The notes beneath the pieces are model-generated. The model ran no database searches and was not told the origin of the DNA. It was given only the letters and a program-made list of their open reading frames with translations. Below, in pieces: positions 33,654-46,127 of a stretch of 64,000 nt of DNA. The DNA comes from Bullera alba (taxonomy: Eukaryota > Basidiomycota > Tremellomycetes > Tremellales > Bulleraceae). The stretch is taken from positions 1,184,523 through 1,248,522 of the forward strand of contig BCIX01000005.1 of NCBI GenBank assembly GCA_001600095.1. The letters are read 5' to 3'. A program made the position numbers and the translations under genes. Each line of letters opens with the position of its first letter. The first letter of the stretch is position 1.

Positions 33654-34636
33654 TGCTCGGCTAGATTTGCATAGATTGAACACAGTGTATGCTACGAGTA
33701 CGAGTGCATCTGTCATGGTCGGCAAGCAGAGCTCAGCAGAGCTACATGGACTCGAGACGATCGATTCCGGTACAGCGGTCCGAGATCGAAGACAGAACAG
33801 GGGTGTGTTGTTGCGTCTTCGGCGTTGTCCGACAACTCCGATCAACCTCCTGCTCCCTCCACCACCAAACGTCCACCACATCAGCTTGATTCTCGATCGT
33901 TCCCTAAGAGCCTCATCCATGGCCGGCGACATACTGCCAGCACCAAGACTGTCGACGGACACAGGCAGTAGTGGAGGATCTCCAAAATGATATGACACAA
34001 TAAATCAAAGGACGTGTGGAAGAAGGCCAAAATGGTGAGTGAACGTCATTTGTGTTTTGGTTGCTGCTTCTTTCACTCAATCTACCTTTTGGCCTTGGAT
34101 CCTACTCGCTTGGCCATCAACAATGCTTTTTCTCCTGCTTCTTTGGAGAGTGGTATCTGTGGCGTCTGTCTTTGTGCTCTCGACCTTCCTGCCGTTGCTG
34201 CCTCGCGTTCCCCATGCGCCTTATTGCAATCATTCGCCTCGATTTCGTGATGGTATTCACATATTGATTGAGAAACCAACTGACTTCTGCAAATCTCTTC
34301 TTCCCATTCCGATCCCAAACATCACCCCGACTGTCACGCTATCGCCCGCAAACTCATTCCGGCGTACTGGAACATTTCCTCGTATATCAACATTCTTGCG
34401 ATACCCCTCTCGACTGTCTGGACCGACTCATCGATCTTCTTGGACTTGGGTAGCCGGGCAAGGTGTCGCTGTACGACAAGATCAGCTTTGATCTTCGGCA
34501 CATCTTGACACTATCCCACAGACTCCCTCTCCTCCACCGATCCTCCATCTACGGCGCCAACCCTATCGGCGGTCGCAGAAAAGATAGCTCGGACGCGATT
34601 GCTGGAGAGGAAGACGTGCCATTACTCAACCTCGCC
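33654..34636. other. Intergenic / 5' leader, 983 bp
   Basis: Between PHO91 and the MFS gene. The MFS frame is open upstream to about 34463 without an ATG. A possible leader intron begins with GTGAGT at 34037, directly after an ATG at about 34031. No separate gene is supported. Confidence 0.45.
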
Positions 34637-37129
34637 ATGGCGGAGTCCTCCAAGCCGAGCTCTGGCAAAAAGGTCGAAGCCGACGTGATCGATCCATTTA
34701 GTGATGAAGGGGATATTTACGATGAGAGCAATGGTCGGATCAGCCGCAATGCCGAGTATAGGATCAAAGCGGAGGGTCTGGCAAGTCTAGTTGAGGACAG
34801 CGAGCTACCTGGAGGACGGACGTTTGCAGAGCTTTCTCTGTATGAGAAGAAGTCGGCTTTGATCAATCGGGAACTAGAGTGAGTGTATCTACCCTTTCGA
34901 CGAGGTATGAGGGCTGATCGCAAGGACTAGTCTAATGGGCATGGGGAGGTATCAATGGTGTATCTTCTTCTTGTGCGGTTTCGGCTATTTTCTCGACCTC
35001 TGCTGGGCCCAGGCGGGCGGTCTCGTCGCTCCTGCCATTCATCAAGAGTTTGGAGTCGGCGGTGAGTCTGCCCCACCCAGAGCTACACCCCACGACGACG
35101 CTGAGGCAGCTTAGACGACAGTGTGGGCGATCTCGCTGTTGCGTTCAATGTCGGACTCACCGTTGGAGCCTTCACTTGGGGTATCCTAGTCGATGTGGTG
35201 GGAAGGAGGTGGTGCTTCAATTTGACGTGTCTGATAGCGTCGGTATTTGGATTCCTGTTTGCACGTGAGCAGGTTTGCTGTGCAAGTAAGCCCAATACTG
35301 ACGAATCCTAGTTCCGTCAAGCTATGGCGCCGTGTGCTTCATGTACTGCATGATAGGTGGGCCAAGCTCCCCATCAACAGCGAACTCCAAGCTGAGCACC
35401 TCGATAGGCTTTGGTGTCGGCGGAAACATCCCTATTGACGCAACGATCACCATCGAGTTCTTACCGAAGAACAGGCGGTTTCTCCTGGCTACCCTTAGTA
35501 CCTTCCAGGTAAGCACAGCTATTGCGTCTCCTCTATCTTGTACACAGCTGACCCCGACATAGCCAATAGGAGTTGTGGTGGCATCTCTCATTGCCTTTGG
35601 GCTCATCCCGTCCAACTCGTGCGGTGATGAGTTACCGGCTTGTCGTTCCGGAGAAACTCCTTGCTGCACGAAGGCTTCCAACATGGGATGGTGAGTGCCC
35701 TCACGGACGGCCTCGAGATCTTCGCGCTGAGCGCTTTCCGCTGCGTCAGGCGCTATACCATGATCACCCTTGGAGCAATCACGCTATTCATCTTTCTACT
35801 CCGCTTCATCGTCTTCACCTTCCGAGAATCACCAAAATTCCTCTTGGTGAAAGGGCACGATGCGCACGCTCTAGACGTACTATATTCTGTCGCCGCGTTC
35901 AATGGCAAGCCCGCACCTTCGCTCACCATGGACGACTTTCGAGCTTTGGAACTTGAAGAAGCTTCGAAAGACAGTAAATCCATCGTATCAGCGACGACCA
36001 TTTCTACCCTCAAGCGGAGCTCGAGGCCGAGCGGGTTCTTGGACGCGTTCAAGGCGACCTTTGTGGGCGGGCTCGAGAGTCTTTTCGGCCACTTGCGCGG
36101 GCTATTCGCAGAGAGGCTTTATCAGTACCTGTTTGCCGTGATGGCAGTCGCGTGAGTCAAAAAGGACGTGGTTCGGATGGGAGTTGACGAACCTGAGACA
36201 GGTACATGTCCGACTTTTGGTCCTTCAACATCGCCGGATACTTCCTCCCTCTGATACTCCGAGCGAGAGGTATCGACACTGCGGGACAGTCTGTGGCTGA
36301 TACCTACCGATCCTACGTATATATCTGTAGGTCTTCCCAGTCTATGCTTGCCCCTTGCTGACGGTTCCAGATCTACCCGGCATCACGGCCACCTTCGCCG
36401 CTTCAGCCGTGAGCACATCAGCTGTCGTTGCCTCCTCTGAGTGGTTGAGCTGACGCAATTGTAGATCATGGAGGTGCCCCGCTTGGGAAGGAAATGGGCA
36501 ATGGTCATATCGGCGCTCCTGATGGGCGCCTCGTTGATCATGTATCAACTCGTCGACTCGATCGCCGCGAATATCGGCTTCAACGCCATGGAGTGAGTTG
36601 CAATCTCTCTCCGCCCTCGTCGGGGGGTGTACAGCATACTGACGTTGGGCTTAGGTATTGGTTTCAGAGGTGAGACTCCGCTGAGGTATCCCTGAGTGGG
36701 GAGTATGGAGCTGACGTGGGTAGTCTGTACAACGCGCTGTTGTACGCATTCACGCCGGAGATCTTCCCAGCACCATTCAGAGGATCTGCCAGTGGGATGT
36801 TATCGACACTCGGGCGGATCGCCGGTATTGTGAGTGCCGGTCTCGTCAAGTTTTTTGTCCCCTCCAACGCCTGTCTACTCGAGGACTGCGCCGACTATCG
36901 CCAGAAAGTGAACTGACTTTGATTTGGTAGGTTGCACCAATTGCCACATCGAAGGTGTACAACGGCTCTGATTCACCGGGTGTGCTCTGGCTTGGGGCGG
37001 GCGGGGCTTGGGTTTCGGCCCTTGCGATTGGTGGGTCACCGTGTGAAGAATAGTAGGTAGGGGCAATATCCTGACGACTGGTCGATAGCGTTGTTGCCCT
37101 ATGAGACGAGAGGCAAGCAGGCTTTCTGA
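34637..37129 (+). CDS. MFS transporter, SV2/SVOP-like
   Basis: Membrane transporter of the major facilitator superfamily, about 600 residues in a dozen exons. An N-terminal cytosolic segment of ~85 residues (MAESSKPSSGKKVEADVIDP) precedes TM1. Helices include CIFFLCGFGYFLDLCWAQAG, AFNVGLTVGAFTWGILVD with the MFS signature DVVGRRWCFN, GFGVGGNIPIDATITIEFLP and, in the second half, AFTPEIFPAPFRGSASGM, the sugar/organic-ion type loop motif. A ~70-residue cytosolic loop between the halves is Ser-rich. The order and the PIDAT and TPEIFPAP motifs are those of the SV2/SVOP-like, YNL-type fungal carriers; the substrate is unknown. The ATG at 34637 is the first Met of the long first exon, but an upstream exon is possible. 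Confidence 0.85.
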
Positions 37130-37486
37130 TGGCGGGTGATGCGTACTGGGCATTCATTGACAAAATCGGCTGAGAACAGAATGACAATGGCTTCCAAAGA
37201 GCTACAGGCAAAGGGTGTGGCCACAGGCGTGGGGAAATGCGGGCTTTAGAGGTATCGAGTACAGGGGTAGAGTGTAAAAAGGTAGATTCACATTGTGTAC
37301 AGTTAACAGTATTATCATCCATTCCGCATGGCATCTTTTCGAGGACATCGCCCTTCGTTTACCTTCACAGTCAGCCAGGCTACCTTGCGAGATCGCTGCT
37401 TTCACTGCCCAATTCTGAGCATCTCCTTCTAAAAAAAGTACATTTCACGTCTGCATCTCGTCTGTCACCTCACTGGTTTACGCTAA
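37130..37486. other. Convergent 3' intergenic, 357 bp
   Basis: Between converging MFS and reductase stops; nothing recognised. Confidence 0.5.
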
Positions 37487-39052
37487 TTACAAGCCGAACT
37501 TCGTCTCAAGGTCCTTGGCCATGTCTTCAGAAGATTTGTCGATCGAAGTATACTTGACGCCCAGCACTTTCTCGGCTTTACTTCCGTCGTGGACAGGAGC
37601 CAGCGAGGGCAATTTGCCCCTGACCGATGGGTCGAACTTCGGGTACTGCTTCTGCGGGTATAGCTTGCTAAGGACCTATCAAGGTGTTAGCTAGACCATA
37701 CTCCAGTACATGCGGCGATGTGAGAGAGAGGCGTACCTGGACCCAGTCGTGGGCACTGTGGGGGCCAGCGCCGACGATGAACCTCTCTCCTCCGGCTTCC
37801 TCGACGGTGAGCGCTTTGACATGAGCGAGAGCACCTAAACCTGGATCAGAGCGCATCGTAGCGAGTCACGGAGAAGACTTACAGTCCCTGACGTCGACAA
37901 AGTTGCCGAGAGCGGGGAAGTCCTCCTCCGACTTGTTGCCCCTTTGCCATTCATAGAATGCAGCTGTAGATGGTCATCAACACTGTAGTCTCGCGGAGCG
38001 TCGTGAGGGCCGTACTCACCGACAGACGTGTTGAGCGACTCTGGCTTGTCGCAAGGGTGGATGATGGGTCCAAGGACTAGTGGAGGGTTGATGGTAACTC
38101 CATCGAAAGATGGCTTTTCATCCTTGATAAACTTCCAGAATGCCTGCTCGGCAAGAGTCTTACTGGCTGTTTCGGATGTTAGATGAATTGCTAGAAACGA
38201 CAGGAGATGACCTACCCCTATACTTGTCAGACCCGGAGGCGTTCTTGCCGTCCTTTTCGCACGCGGCGGGACTGATCGTGTTCCAGTCCTTCTCTGTGAA
38301 GCTACGCGTTCGATCAGTAAAGTAGAATCACATGATTGGCTCGAAAACGTACGTGTGTGGTGGCTTTAGAGTGGAGTCCATGACTGCAGCTACAGAACTG
38401 AAGACGAGCGATTAGCTGAAGTCGAAACTGACACGCGAAATGGTAGATCACCTCGTAATGACAACCCGCTTGACGTCGGGGCTGGAGGTGCCGGTTAGCT
38501 CCATTCAGCCAATTTTATGTGTCTCAACACCTACTTGTTCTTCTTGATGGACTTCAGGACTCCGACGGTACCGTTGATGGCCGGGATGAAGAGCTCGCTT
38601 GGCTCCTCGGCGTTGAAGTGGAACGGACTGGGCTTGATCAGCTCCGGCCCAGATTTAATTTGACCAATGCCTACCTGGCCATGTGGGCGACCGCATCGAC
38701 GCCCTTGACAGCTTCATCAAACGCATTGTCCTAATGGCCCTCGAAGTTAGACTTGTATCACCTTGTTGGACGTGATGCTCACCTCGCCAATATCCTTGAC
38801 AATGACATATTCAAACTTCTGCTTCTTGTCCTTGAAGAGGTTCTTCAGGAACTCTCCTTTGTCGTCACTCCTGACCGTTCCCCGGACTGGAAATCCAGCA
38901 TCTAGGAATGCTTCCACAGCGTGACTAGCGCACATCAGCATTGGCACTATGCTGAGCGCCATGACTTGAATAAGTTCGTAAGACACTCACGCGGCGATGA
39001 AACCGGAAGCTCCGGTGACGAGAACGAGGGATCCAGGTTGGATGGCGGGCAT
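37487..39052 (-). CDS. NAD(P)-dependent extended SDR reductase (GRE2/DFR-like)
   Basis: Reductase of the extended short-chain dehydrogenase family. Members reduce methylglyoxal, 3-methylbutanal or dihydroflavonol-type carbonyls; the substrate here is unknown. From the start at 39052, exon 1 gives MPAIQPGSLVLVTGASGFIA with the TGxxGFIA nucleotide motif, split by an intron inside the following Ala codon. Next come HAVEAFLDAGFPVRGTVRS, VKGVDAVAHMASPFHF, and the catalytic Tyr-Lys pair as YRASKTLAEQAFW (a 50-nt intron lies between Arg and Ala). Further on are INPPLVLGPIIHP and FVDVRDCALAHVKAL. The C-terminus is LGVKYTSIDKSSEDMAKDLE. About 350 residues, the usual length. A divergent 437-bp promoter is shared with MIA40. 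Confidence 0.88.
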
Positions 39053-39489
39053 CTTTATCAGGTCGTGTTAGTTGTGTACTCCCTACGATCTGTTCAGACA
39101 ATGTGAAGAGCAGTCTTGAATCAAGGCAGGCTTCAGAGTTCCAAAGAGACAGAGGCTGGGGCGACATGATGACGCTGCGCGCCATTTGGTGGTGGAGGTG
39201 AGATGCCGGGGAGGGTGGAGGCCGGCCGGAGAAGACCGGACCGGGGTTTGGCGACGAGATCGGACACGGAGATCCCGATCCGATCTCCGCTGTCCCCGAT
39301 CGTCGGAATCAAAAAATGAGATCAAGATCCGCTTGCTTCGTCATACAGTCAGCGACCTTTGATCACCGCATCTGGGATATCCCTTCGTCACCATATCGAC
39401 GCTCTTGAACGACTTTCAGATTAACCTGCTCGACGCTACAGCTCACATTCATCCAGTTCACCTAAAATTCAACCAAAAACCTCTACGCG
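39053..39489. other. Divergent promoter SDR / MIA40, 437 bp
   Basis: Between two divergent start codons; no TATA box or other motif recognised. Confidence 0.5.
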
Positions 39490-40468
39490 ATGTTCAGACA
39501 AACCCTTAGACCGGCTTTCCGATCGATACCCCGACAATCGAGGCAATACTCCTCGTCGTCAACTTCCGCTTTCAGCGCCCGTACCGCTGCCTTGATCGCC
39601 GTTTCCGGTGGTGTCGCCGTCCTCGCCTACGCACAAGCTCCTTCGCAGAGGCTGCACGCCGATACTAGGGATAAACTTCCTTCGATATTGAGGGAGAAGG
39701 ACGTTAGCAAGAGCGTTCTCGATCAGCCAAGTCTCAAGGAGCCTATACACAAGAGAGGAGGTGAGTGATCGTCTGGACGCATATTCGAAGTGGCAACAAC
39801 GGAGCAAGGGACGCCCGCTCGGTGGAAGAGACACGAACACCACTTGCTGGGATCTGATTCGAGGCCGACGGACATCACATTTCGAGGGCATGTGCTGACT
39901 GGTCTACCGCAGCTTCCAAGGAGGATGCTGCGCCTGCTTCCGACCCCGCCCCAGACTCGCTAGTAGACACTGCGGAGAAGGCCTCCGATCCTCAGCAGGG
40001 TGCTTTCAACGAGGAAACCGGGGAGATCAACTGGGATTGCCCAGTGAGTCATGCTCTCTTCCTAGTCGTCCTATACGGGCGCTCCCGCAATATCAATCTC
40101 GATTTAAAGAGATGTACATGGCTGACTCGACTCTCAGTGCCTCGGTGGCATGGCCGACGGACCATGTGGTGAAGACTTCAAAGCGGCCTTCTCGTGCTTC
40201 GTCTACTCCGAAGCCGAGCCAAAGGGAATGGACTGCGTCGAAAAGTTCAAGGACATGCAGGACTGTTTCCGAAAACACCCGGACATCTACGGCGAAGGTG
40301 AGTCCGGTCTGAGCTGTGTCGCTGAACAGTCACTGATTCGGCGTAGAGATTGAAGATGACGAGGATGCACCAGCGGACGCTCCTAGTGTCCCCGATGTCC
40401 CAGCAGAGGACCCTAGGCCAAAATCCCAACTGGAGCGAGGTGGTGGTCCTAAGCCAATCACCAAGTAG
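39490..40468 (+). CDS. MIA40: Mitochondrial intermembrane-space import oxidoreductase MIA40
   Basis: Oxidises and traps twin-Cys proteins in the intermembrane space, with Erv1 as electron acceptor. Four exons (39490-39760, 39913-40043, 40138-40297, 40347-40468) give 227 residues. The N-terminus is a mitochondrial presequence ([20 protein letters not shown]) followed by one membrane helix ([17 protein letters not shown]), as in fungal Mia40. A Pro/Asp-rich linker leads to the core: the redox CPC (WDCPCLGG), then [11 protein letters not shown] and [11 protein letters not shown], the two CX9C helices. An acidic tail closes it. The second intron falls between the Pro and the second Cys of the CPC. 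Start and stop are secure. Confidence 0.96.
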
Positions 40469-40938
40469 GCTTTCTCGAAGATTGAACAACTTCGGTGAGG
40501 GGAAGTGAGGTGAAGTGAGGTGGTGTAGAGGGAGGTGGAATATATTAGAGGATGACCAGGAAAAAGCGTCACGGCGGGATGCGGAACAGCGAGACGCAGG
40601 GCAAGACGTCGATCTTATAGTGGTTCAGTTTCGAAGTTCAGCATGGCCAGCAGCATTGCATGCAAGACATCTCGTCTCAGCAGTCGTAAGGATATCAAAC
40701 CAGTCGCGGGGTCCACCATCATTCACTGTATCACTGGCTGGGGTCAAGACTGGACTGCATGACAATGGCTCCCATGAGATGATATCGGACATACAACACT
40801 ACTGAATAAATACTCATCATGTTCACAAGGGTGGCAATAGACAACTTCGAGCTTACGAACTGATGAAGGATGAGACGTGACTCGTGATTTCGTGAACACA
40901 ACAACACCCCTCCATCCGCCAATCCACACCTCGATGTT
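40469..40938. other. Convergent 3' intergenic, 470 bp
   Basis: Between converging MIA40 and VPS62-like stops. Near 40499 there is a short GTGAGGT(GA)AGTGAGGT stutter. No gene seen. Confidence 0.5.
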
Positions 40939-43298
40939 CTACCACCTCCAATCGTCCACATCGTCCAGAGTCACCGCTCGGCCTAGGCGATATCCAGCCT
41001 CGCCTTCCTCGTAGGAACAGATCTTGCGGGTAGGTGAGGTGTTGATGCATTTCCCATTGGGCAAGCAAAGGGATATGCGATAGGCTTTGATCGCGGATTT
41101 GGGTTTACACGGAAGGATGGTGGTCTGGGGAGTTGGATTCAGTTAAGAGTCATGACCGCCCAGCAGAACCAAACGCAGGATCGGATGTAGGTGCGAGTGG
41201 GTATTGGAGATGAGGACGAATAGGGAAAGGAACTCAAGCAGTAAATAGTGGGAGTAACAGCTCGGTCCCTCTTGGAAGGAGAGAATGCTCTGACCCTCCT
41301 TGGGCTTTCGCGCCTCATCTATATTTCTTCACTCACCTTATGCAGCCCCTCGCCTCGAAACCTCGTCAGACCCTTCATGCTTGACACCTCGATATCCCCC
41401 TCAAGCGTCTGATCGTGAATATAGCTGATCTTTGTGTCACCAAGTTGCGTCTCCTCCCCTTCCTCTGGTGAGTCCCCCTCGTTGCGTTTCCGAGGTTTAG
41501 CGCATATTTGCTCGATCTGGACCGTGTCTACTCCGTTGTCTCGAGCCCAGTCGACGAGGTGGCTTGCAATGTAGAACGAGTATGATGAGACGTTTCGTGA
41601 CAGTGGAGCGATGATACACTGAGATGAGTGGTCAGCATCGTTCAATCGGCAGGGGCGGAGCAAACAGTTCAGAGAAGGTCGACAGGCTGTTACAACCTGC
41701 GCAATGCACACTAGTAGTTTTCCGAGATCTCTGATCTGCCTCGCCAGTCCTCTCAGACATCGTATCCCTATCCTTCTATCATTCATGCGGAGCAGCCAAA
41801 CTGTACTCACATCAGGAGCCACGCCAAACCACCTATTTGGCCCGGGAGGTGCGCTAACAGTTTGGCAGATTGGGATCAATCGATGCCACCAGCACTTCCT
41901 AGGGTCGACGTCTTCCTTGTTACCCCAGTGTCCTCGCCAGTTGAGCCAAGCTCGCTCGTGGCCATGTACGAGTTTACGCCGTTCTATAGATGACGTCCAG
42001 TACTGCGAGGCCACGACGCGATTTGTGGTGTTCCAGATTGCGCCTTTATCGTCGGTCAAGTCGACAAGCTTGAACAAATGATCGAGGACCTGCCGTTCTG
42101 AGTCAGTATGGTCCGAATGAGGTGAAGAAAACCGATCAGGAGCAATAAGGATGTTCCCACGTCCATTGCGTCCCAGTATGCTGGCCAGCACTTCGCATAG
42201 CCGAAGCCACTCACCTCGGCATAGCTATGCTCCCCTGCATCTGGCCACAGACCATGACTCCCCGCTGCAGAGTACGCCACGGCCCTCCCATCCACCTTTT
42301 CCACGTCGCCCCAACGCATCGTTCCGGCGGAGAAAGATCCACCCTCGTGAGAATGAAAGTCGACAGAGACGGGCTCCTGGTTGATTGCGCGAATTCTGAC
42401 GTGTTCCCAGTCACCGACGTGGTTCCCAAGTATACCGAACCCGCCGACGGGTTTGCCAAAGTTGAACGGGTAGAAGGTCCAGTACCACAAGTCCTGTCAC
42501 AGGATAAGCACAACTCAAGATTCTGTCGAATGGCTTGCTTGGAAGAGGACGGCAGAGCTGACCACTTACGACTATGCCTCGTCCCCGGTCCACCCAGAAG
42601 CCGTAAATGTCCTCCTCGACTCGACCCCTACCGTCTTCACCGCGCTTCATACCACCGGGCTGTCCCGCTGGGCCATATAGAAACCTCGACCGTGGATCCA
42701 GCCATGGTTGAGGATTGTGCGGCCCTTCAAGGGAGAGGTACGAAGGTGGGAACTGGTCCAGCGTTGATGCAGCAAGTGTGTCATTCTGTCGAGGGACCGG
42801 CATAAGCGATTGGACATTGTGACATACTCCTAACAAGTAAGCTTTGGTCAATCACTCACTATGGGGATGATCTTGCCGTCGTCATCTTCTCCCTACACCT
42901 CATATCAGCAAGCGAGTACGAGGGGTCGTGAGCTAGCTCACATAGCTGAAGTGGTCTAACATGTATTCTATCGAGCTTGGATAGTATCTTTCCGTCTGAC
43001 TAAGGGTACCGCATCAGTGACACTCCATGACACATTGCCGGCTCATCGGCCATCCAGAGGACGACAAGCTTGGCGGGGAAACTCACGATAGTTTGATGAT
43101 GGGCGAATATCGATTCAAGAGCGCTTCCATCTCCTCGTTCCGGTCCTCATCAGCCAGAAAGTCGACATCAAGATGTGTGTCCGAGATATCGGCGGAGAAT
43201 GTTGGCTGTATACCTGGGCCAAGAGGCCTTTGGAGAGGGGTCGCAAAGGCGTGTTGACATAACAAGGAAAGGACAAAGAGGACTTTACACTCGTGCAT
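40939..43298 (-). CDS. VPS62: VPS62-like secreted/vacuolar protein
   Basis: Member of the Vps62 family, named for a yeast vacuolar-sorting phenotype; biochemical role unknown. The start at 43298 gives a signal peptide (MHECKVLFVLSLLCQHAFAT). The mature part follows: NEEMEALLNRYSPIIKLS, a segment after several short exons, VWYWTFYPFNFGKPVGGFGI, then NHVGDWEHVRIRAINQEPVS, VAYSAAGSHGLWPDAGEHSY and KCWPAYWDAM, the family's core. An insert carries a charged KPRKRNEGDSPEEGEE segment. The last exon ends at the stop 40939-40941 after VTLDDVDDWRW. Roughly 550 residues in about ten exons. The core and ends are secure; the middle exon borders are approximate. Confidence 0.82.
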
Positions 43299-43723
43299 CT
43301 GGCTCGGTCAGCAGGTTTCCCGCGGACTGCGTGAGGGGGCTCACCTCGAAGAAACTTCAAGCTGGAGTCTGTCTGACTATCTGTCCAGCCGTCACAGGGA
43401 TATCATAGACGAGAAGTTGACGAGAAGTCACTTGAGAGCTGAGGGTGTACCTCAAGTGTACCTTGTCGTTGACCAGCGTCGTCGCCGCTCGCAGCAACAG
43501 CCGTAACTTCGGTCATCGGAGATCGCCGAGATCTCGATCGTCACCGAGGCCAAGTCGGACTGCCAAGCTGCGTATCCATCTTCTCGTCGACACATCTGCA
43601 CTGTGCATCTCCTGATCGTACAGACATGCGGAATACATAGCTCAAATCCAGCTACAAGTCTCCAGCTAAATATTATAGAATGCGCAAATGCTCGAAACCA
43701 AAGCTGATCGCGAGAGAGAACCG
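43299..43723. other. Intergenic, 425 bp
   Basis: Promoter of the VPS62-like gene and 3' end of the next minus-strand gene; nothing else seen. Confidence 0.5.
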
Positions 43724-45253
43724 CTACACTCCGTTCTGAGGCAACTCGAAGGGACAGCCAATGTCCGATAACTGAGTCTGAGAGTATTTCTTGCCTACCA
43801 AACCAATGATCGACATGCGGAGCTCGAGCCTGAACTTGAGGTCTACATACAATGTCAGCTTAAATGGTTTAGTCTGAACTTAAGACGACGGACCTGGTCT
43901 AGTGGTCCCAGGCCATAAATGCCCGCAGGCATCGTACATATTGTTCCCTACACCTTGTCAGACGACTGCTTCAAGATCGGTGAATCACTCACATGACGAG
44001 TCCGAGGTATTGAGAGCAGAATAGGAAAAGGTCACGGGAAAGATGACAGGCGCAGTCTTGCTCTTCTCCACCTTGTGATTGCCATAGTTCCCTCGAGCGA
44101 TGATTTTCGAGGTCGTCGAGTCGAGCAAGCTTGCTTCAATGTTGGTGAAGTGGACCGGGAGGTATGATGAGGATGTATCGGCTAAACGCAGTGTCAGCTG
44201 TCGCTTCGCTCGGACCAGGCAGCTCAAAGCATGAATATTTACCGAGGAGATTGAGGTTGGCGTTGAAGGAGAAGTTTGTGGGTGTGCGGCTGAACACGAT
44301 AGTCGAGTTATCCACCACGAAAGGCGATGGCTCGTAGAAGGAGAATGAGGGGGCGCGGGGTAATGTGAAGAACAAAGTGATTCCAATTCTGTAAATCCGT
44401 CATCAGCTCGGGCTCCTCATCGAGAGCACTTCACTCACGCTATGCACAGGAAGAACACGCTGAACACGATCAATCGCCTGGTGAGCCAGGTGGTCCCGAA
44501 CAATCCTCTCTGATCTCGATTGAATAACCGCCATGATCTCAGCCGCTTTGCTTTTGACTCTTCGGCTTGTCCCCGACGGGTCATCTCATGCAGCTCTGCC
44601 TTACGCCATCTGCCTAGAGGTCAGCCATCTAAATTTCCCACGAGTGTAACATGTATCCACTCACTCTGGTCCTAAGACAGGAACCGAGACCAACTCTTCT
44701 CGTGACTGTAGATCTACCTTGCCTATATTGGCGTATCCTGACGGCGGTAGGTGACTGTCGACCGGCTTGTAGCTAAGAGGGCATAAGCTGGCTAATCTCA
44801 CAGCTGGTGTATTCGACATTACACACCTGCGATCGTCCCTCGTTTGGTCGTACTGATAGCTACTGGAGTAGATAGCAGGTTAGCAGTCTATCACCGAAGG
44901 CTCGACGCGGCATGATCCCATGACACCTCCCACCCCGTCCCACCGAAATTCCAATCGGCTGCGGTCCGGATACACGGCTCCTCCACTACACCGGCTTTCA
45001 CCAACACTCACTTCCTCTCATCTCGCACTTGATCCGACAACTTTGGTCCTGTCCCATATACATCACTCCACCTAGGACCATCTCCGTCAAAGTCGGCCCT
45101 CACGTCGAATGGCTGGTCTAAATCATCCTTGGACTCATGGTACAATGGTCGGATCGGCGCATGCGGGTCTTGATGATCGCTGTATGGTTGACCGTAGGAG
45201 ACGGGCCTCGAGGATGACGGGTTGGAGGTGTACGGCCGATCCTGGTATGACAT
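43724..45253 (-). CDS. Single-pass membrane protein with LEA2-like outer domain
   Basis: About 370 residues in several exons. From 45253, a polar Tyr/Ser/Pro-rich cytosolic part begins MSYQDRPYTSNPSSSRPVSY. A basic stretch follows (KAKRLRSWRLFNRDQRGLFG), then one membrane helix (LIVFSVFFLCIAIGITLFF). The outside domain has FVVDNSTIVFSRTPTNFSFN, VHFTNIEASLLDSTTSKIIA, a segment with YDACGHLWPGTTR and an end with GCPFELPQNGV. The layout (basic border, one helix, beta-rich domain with PTNFSFNANLNL) is that of fungal LEA2/NDR1-HIN1-like proteins. Function unknown. The stop at 43724-43726 is clear; inner splice sites were only partly checked. Confidence 0.7.
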
Positions 45254-46127
45254 GGCGCTTGACAGACTATGCGATGTAGGGGCAACTAGATTTCTGTTGA
45301 CGATCGGATCCCACGATCAGACCACGAGGCACGAGACCTGTGCTCAGCCACCTGCTGATGGCTCCTTTGTGCGTGTAGGTTCGGCTCGCAGACTCGGATG
45401 TATAGAGGCGTTGGGACCTGCTGAAGTTCGTGGATAGGTCAGAGCGTATGTATGGAGTGAGATCGACAATGACTATGATCTTGCTACAGTATGATCTGTT
45501 CTTGCACTTGTAACCTTTGTGAACGGGACAAGACGGGACACCTCTAGAACGGTTGCACAGCCCGAGAAACGTAATCCCATCGCGAACTCTTATTAGTGGT
45601 GGAGACCCCGCATCTCAAGAAAACAGTCGCCACTCTGAAACCAACAGGAACAAGGTTTCATATCTCGACTTTGATTCCGCTAATCGACCAAGCGGTATTC
45701 CCGCATAACACCGGTTGGCTGATCACGATGAGGGTTAATGTGGCGAATTAGGATCAACTTCCTAGTCGGGTTAGAGCCAAAGCCCCAAACAAAAAGATAG
45801 CCCGGGTGATTAAGAAGAAAACGCAAACACCCCACACGTCGTCGTCGCCACCGCCTTCCTAATCCTTTCCTAGTTGATCCCATTGACATCCTTATCCTCC
45901 TCCTCCCGTCTAATCAAGTGGAGGTCGACCACCACCAGTCAACAGCAACAACAACAACGCAGATCATCAACAGTGAGTGAGCCCCTTGTTAACATCATCC
46001 ATCACTCTCCTGGGCGTTCCGAGGAGGGCAGCGCGAGGGACGCGAACCCCTCGTATCTCCACTAAATGCAGCAAATCTACGCGTCGCGCTCCACATTCGT
46101 GCTGATGGTGTCTATCACAGATTGAAC
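45254..46127. other. Divergent promoter region, 874 bp
   Basis: Between the membrane-protein and HMG-box genes. Includes an AACAACAACAA run near 45945 followed by GTGAGTG at 45971, possibly a 5'-UTR intron of the HMG gene. No separate gene is supported. Confidence 0.45.

Noticed and set aside
33648..33998. 116-codon minus-strand frame after PHO91
   Set aside because: GTG start, overlaps the PHO91 stop, no motif or intron logic.
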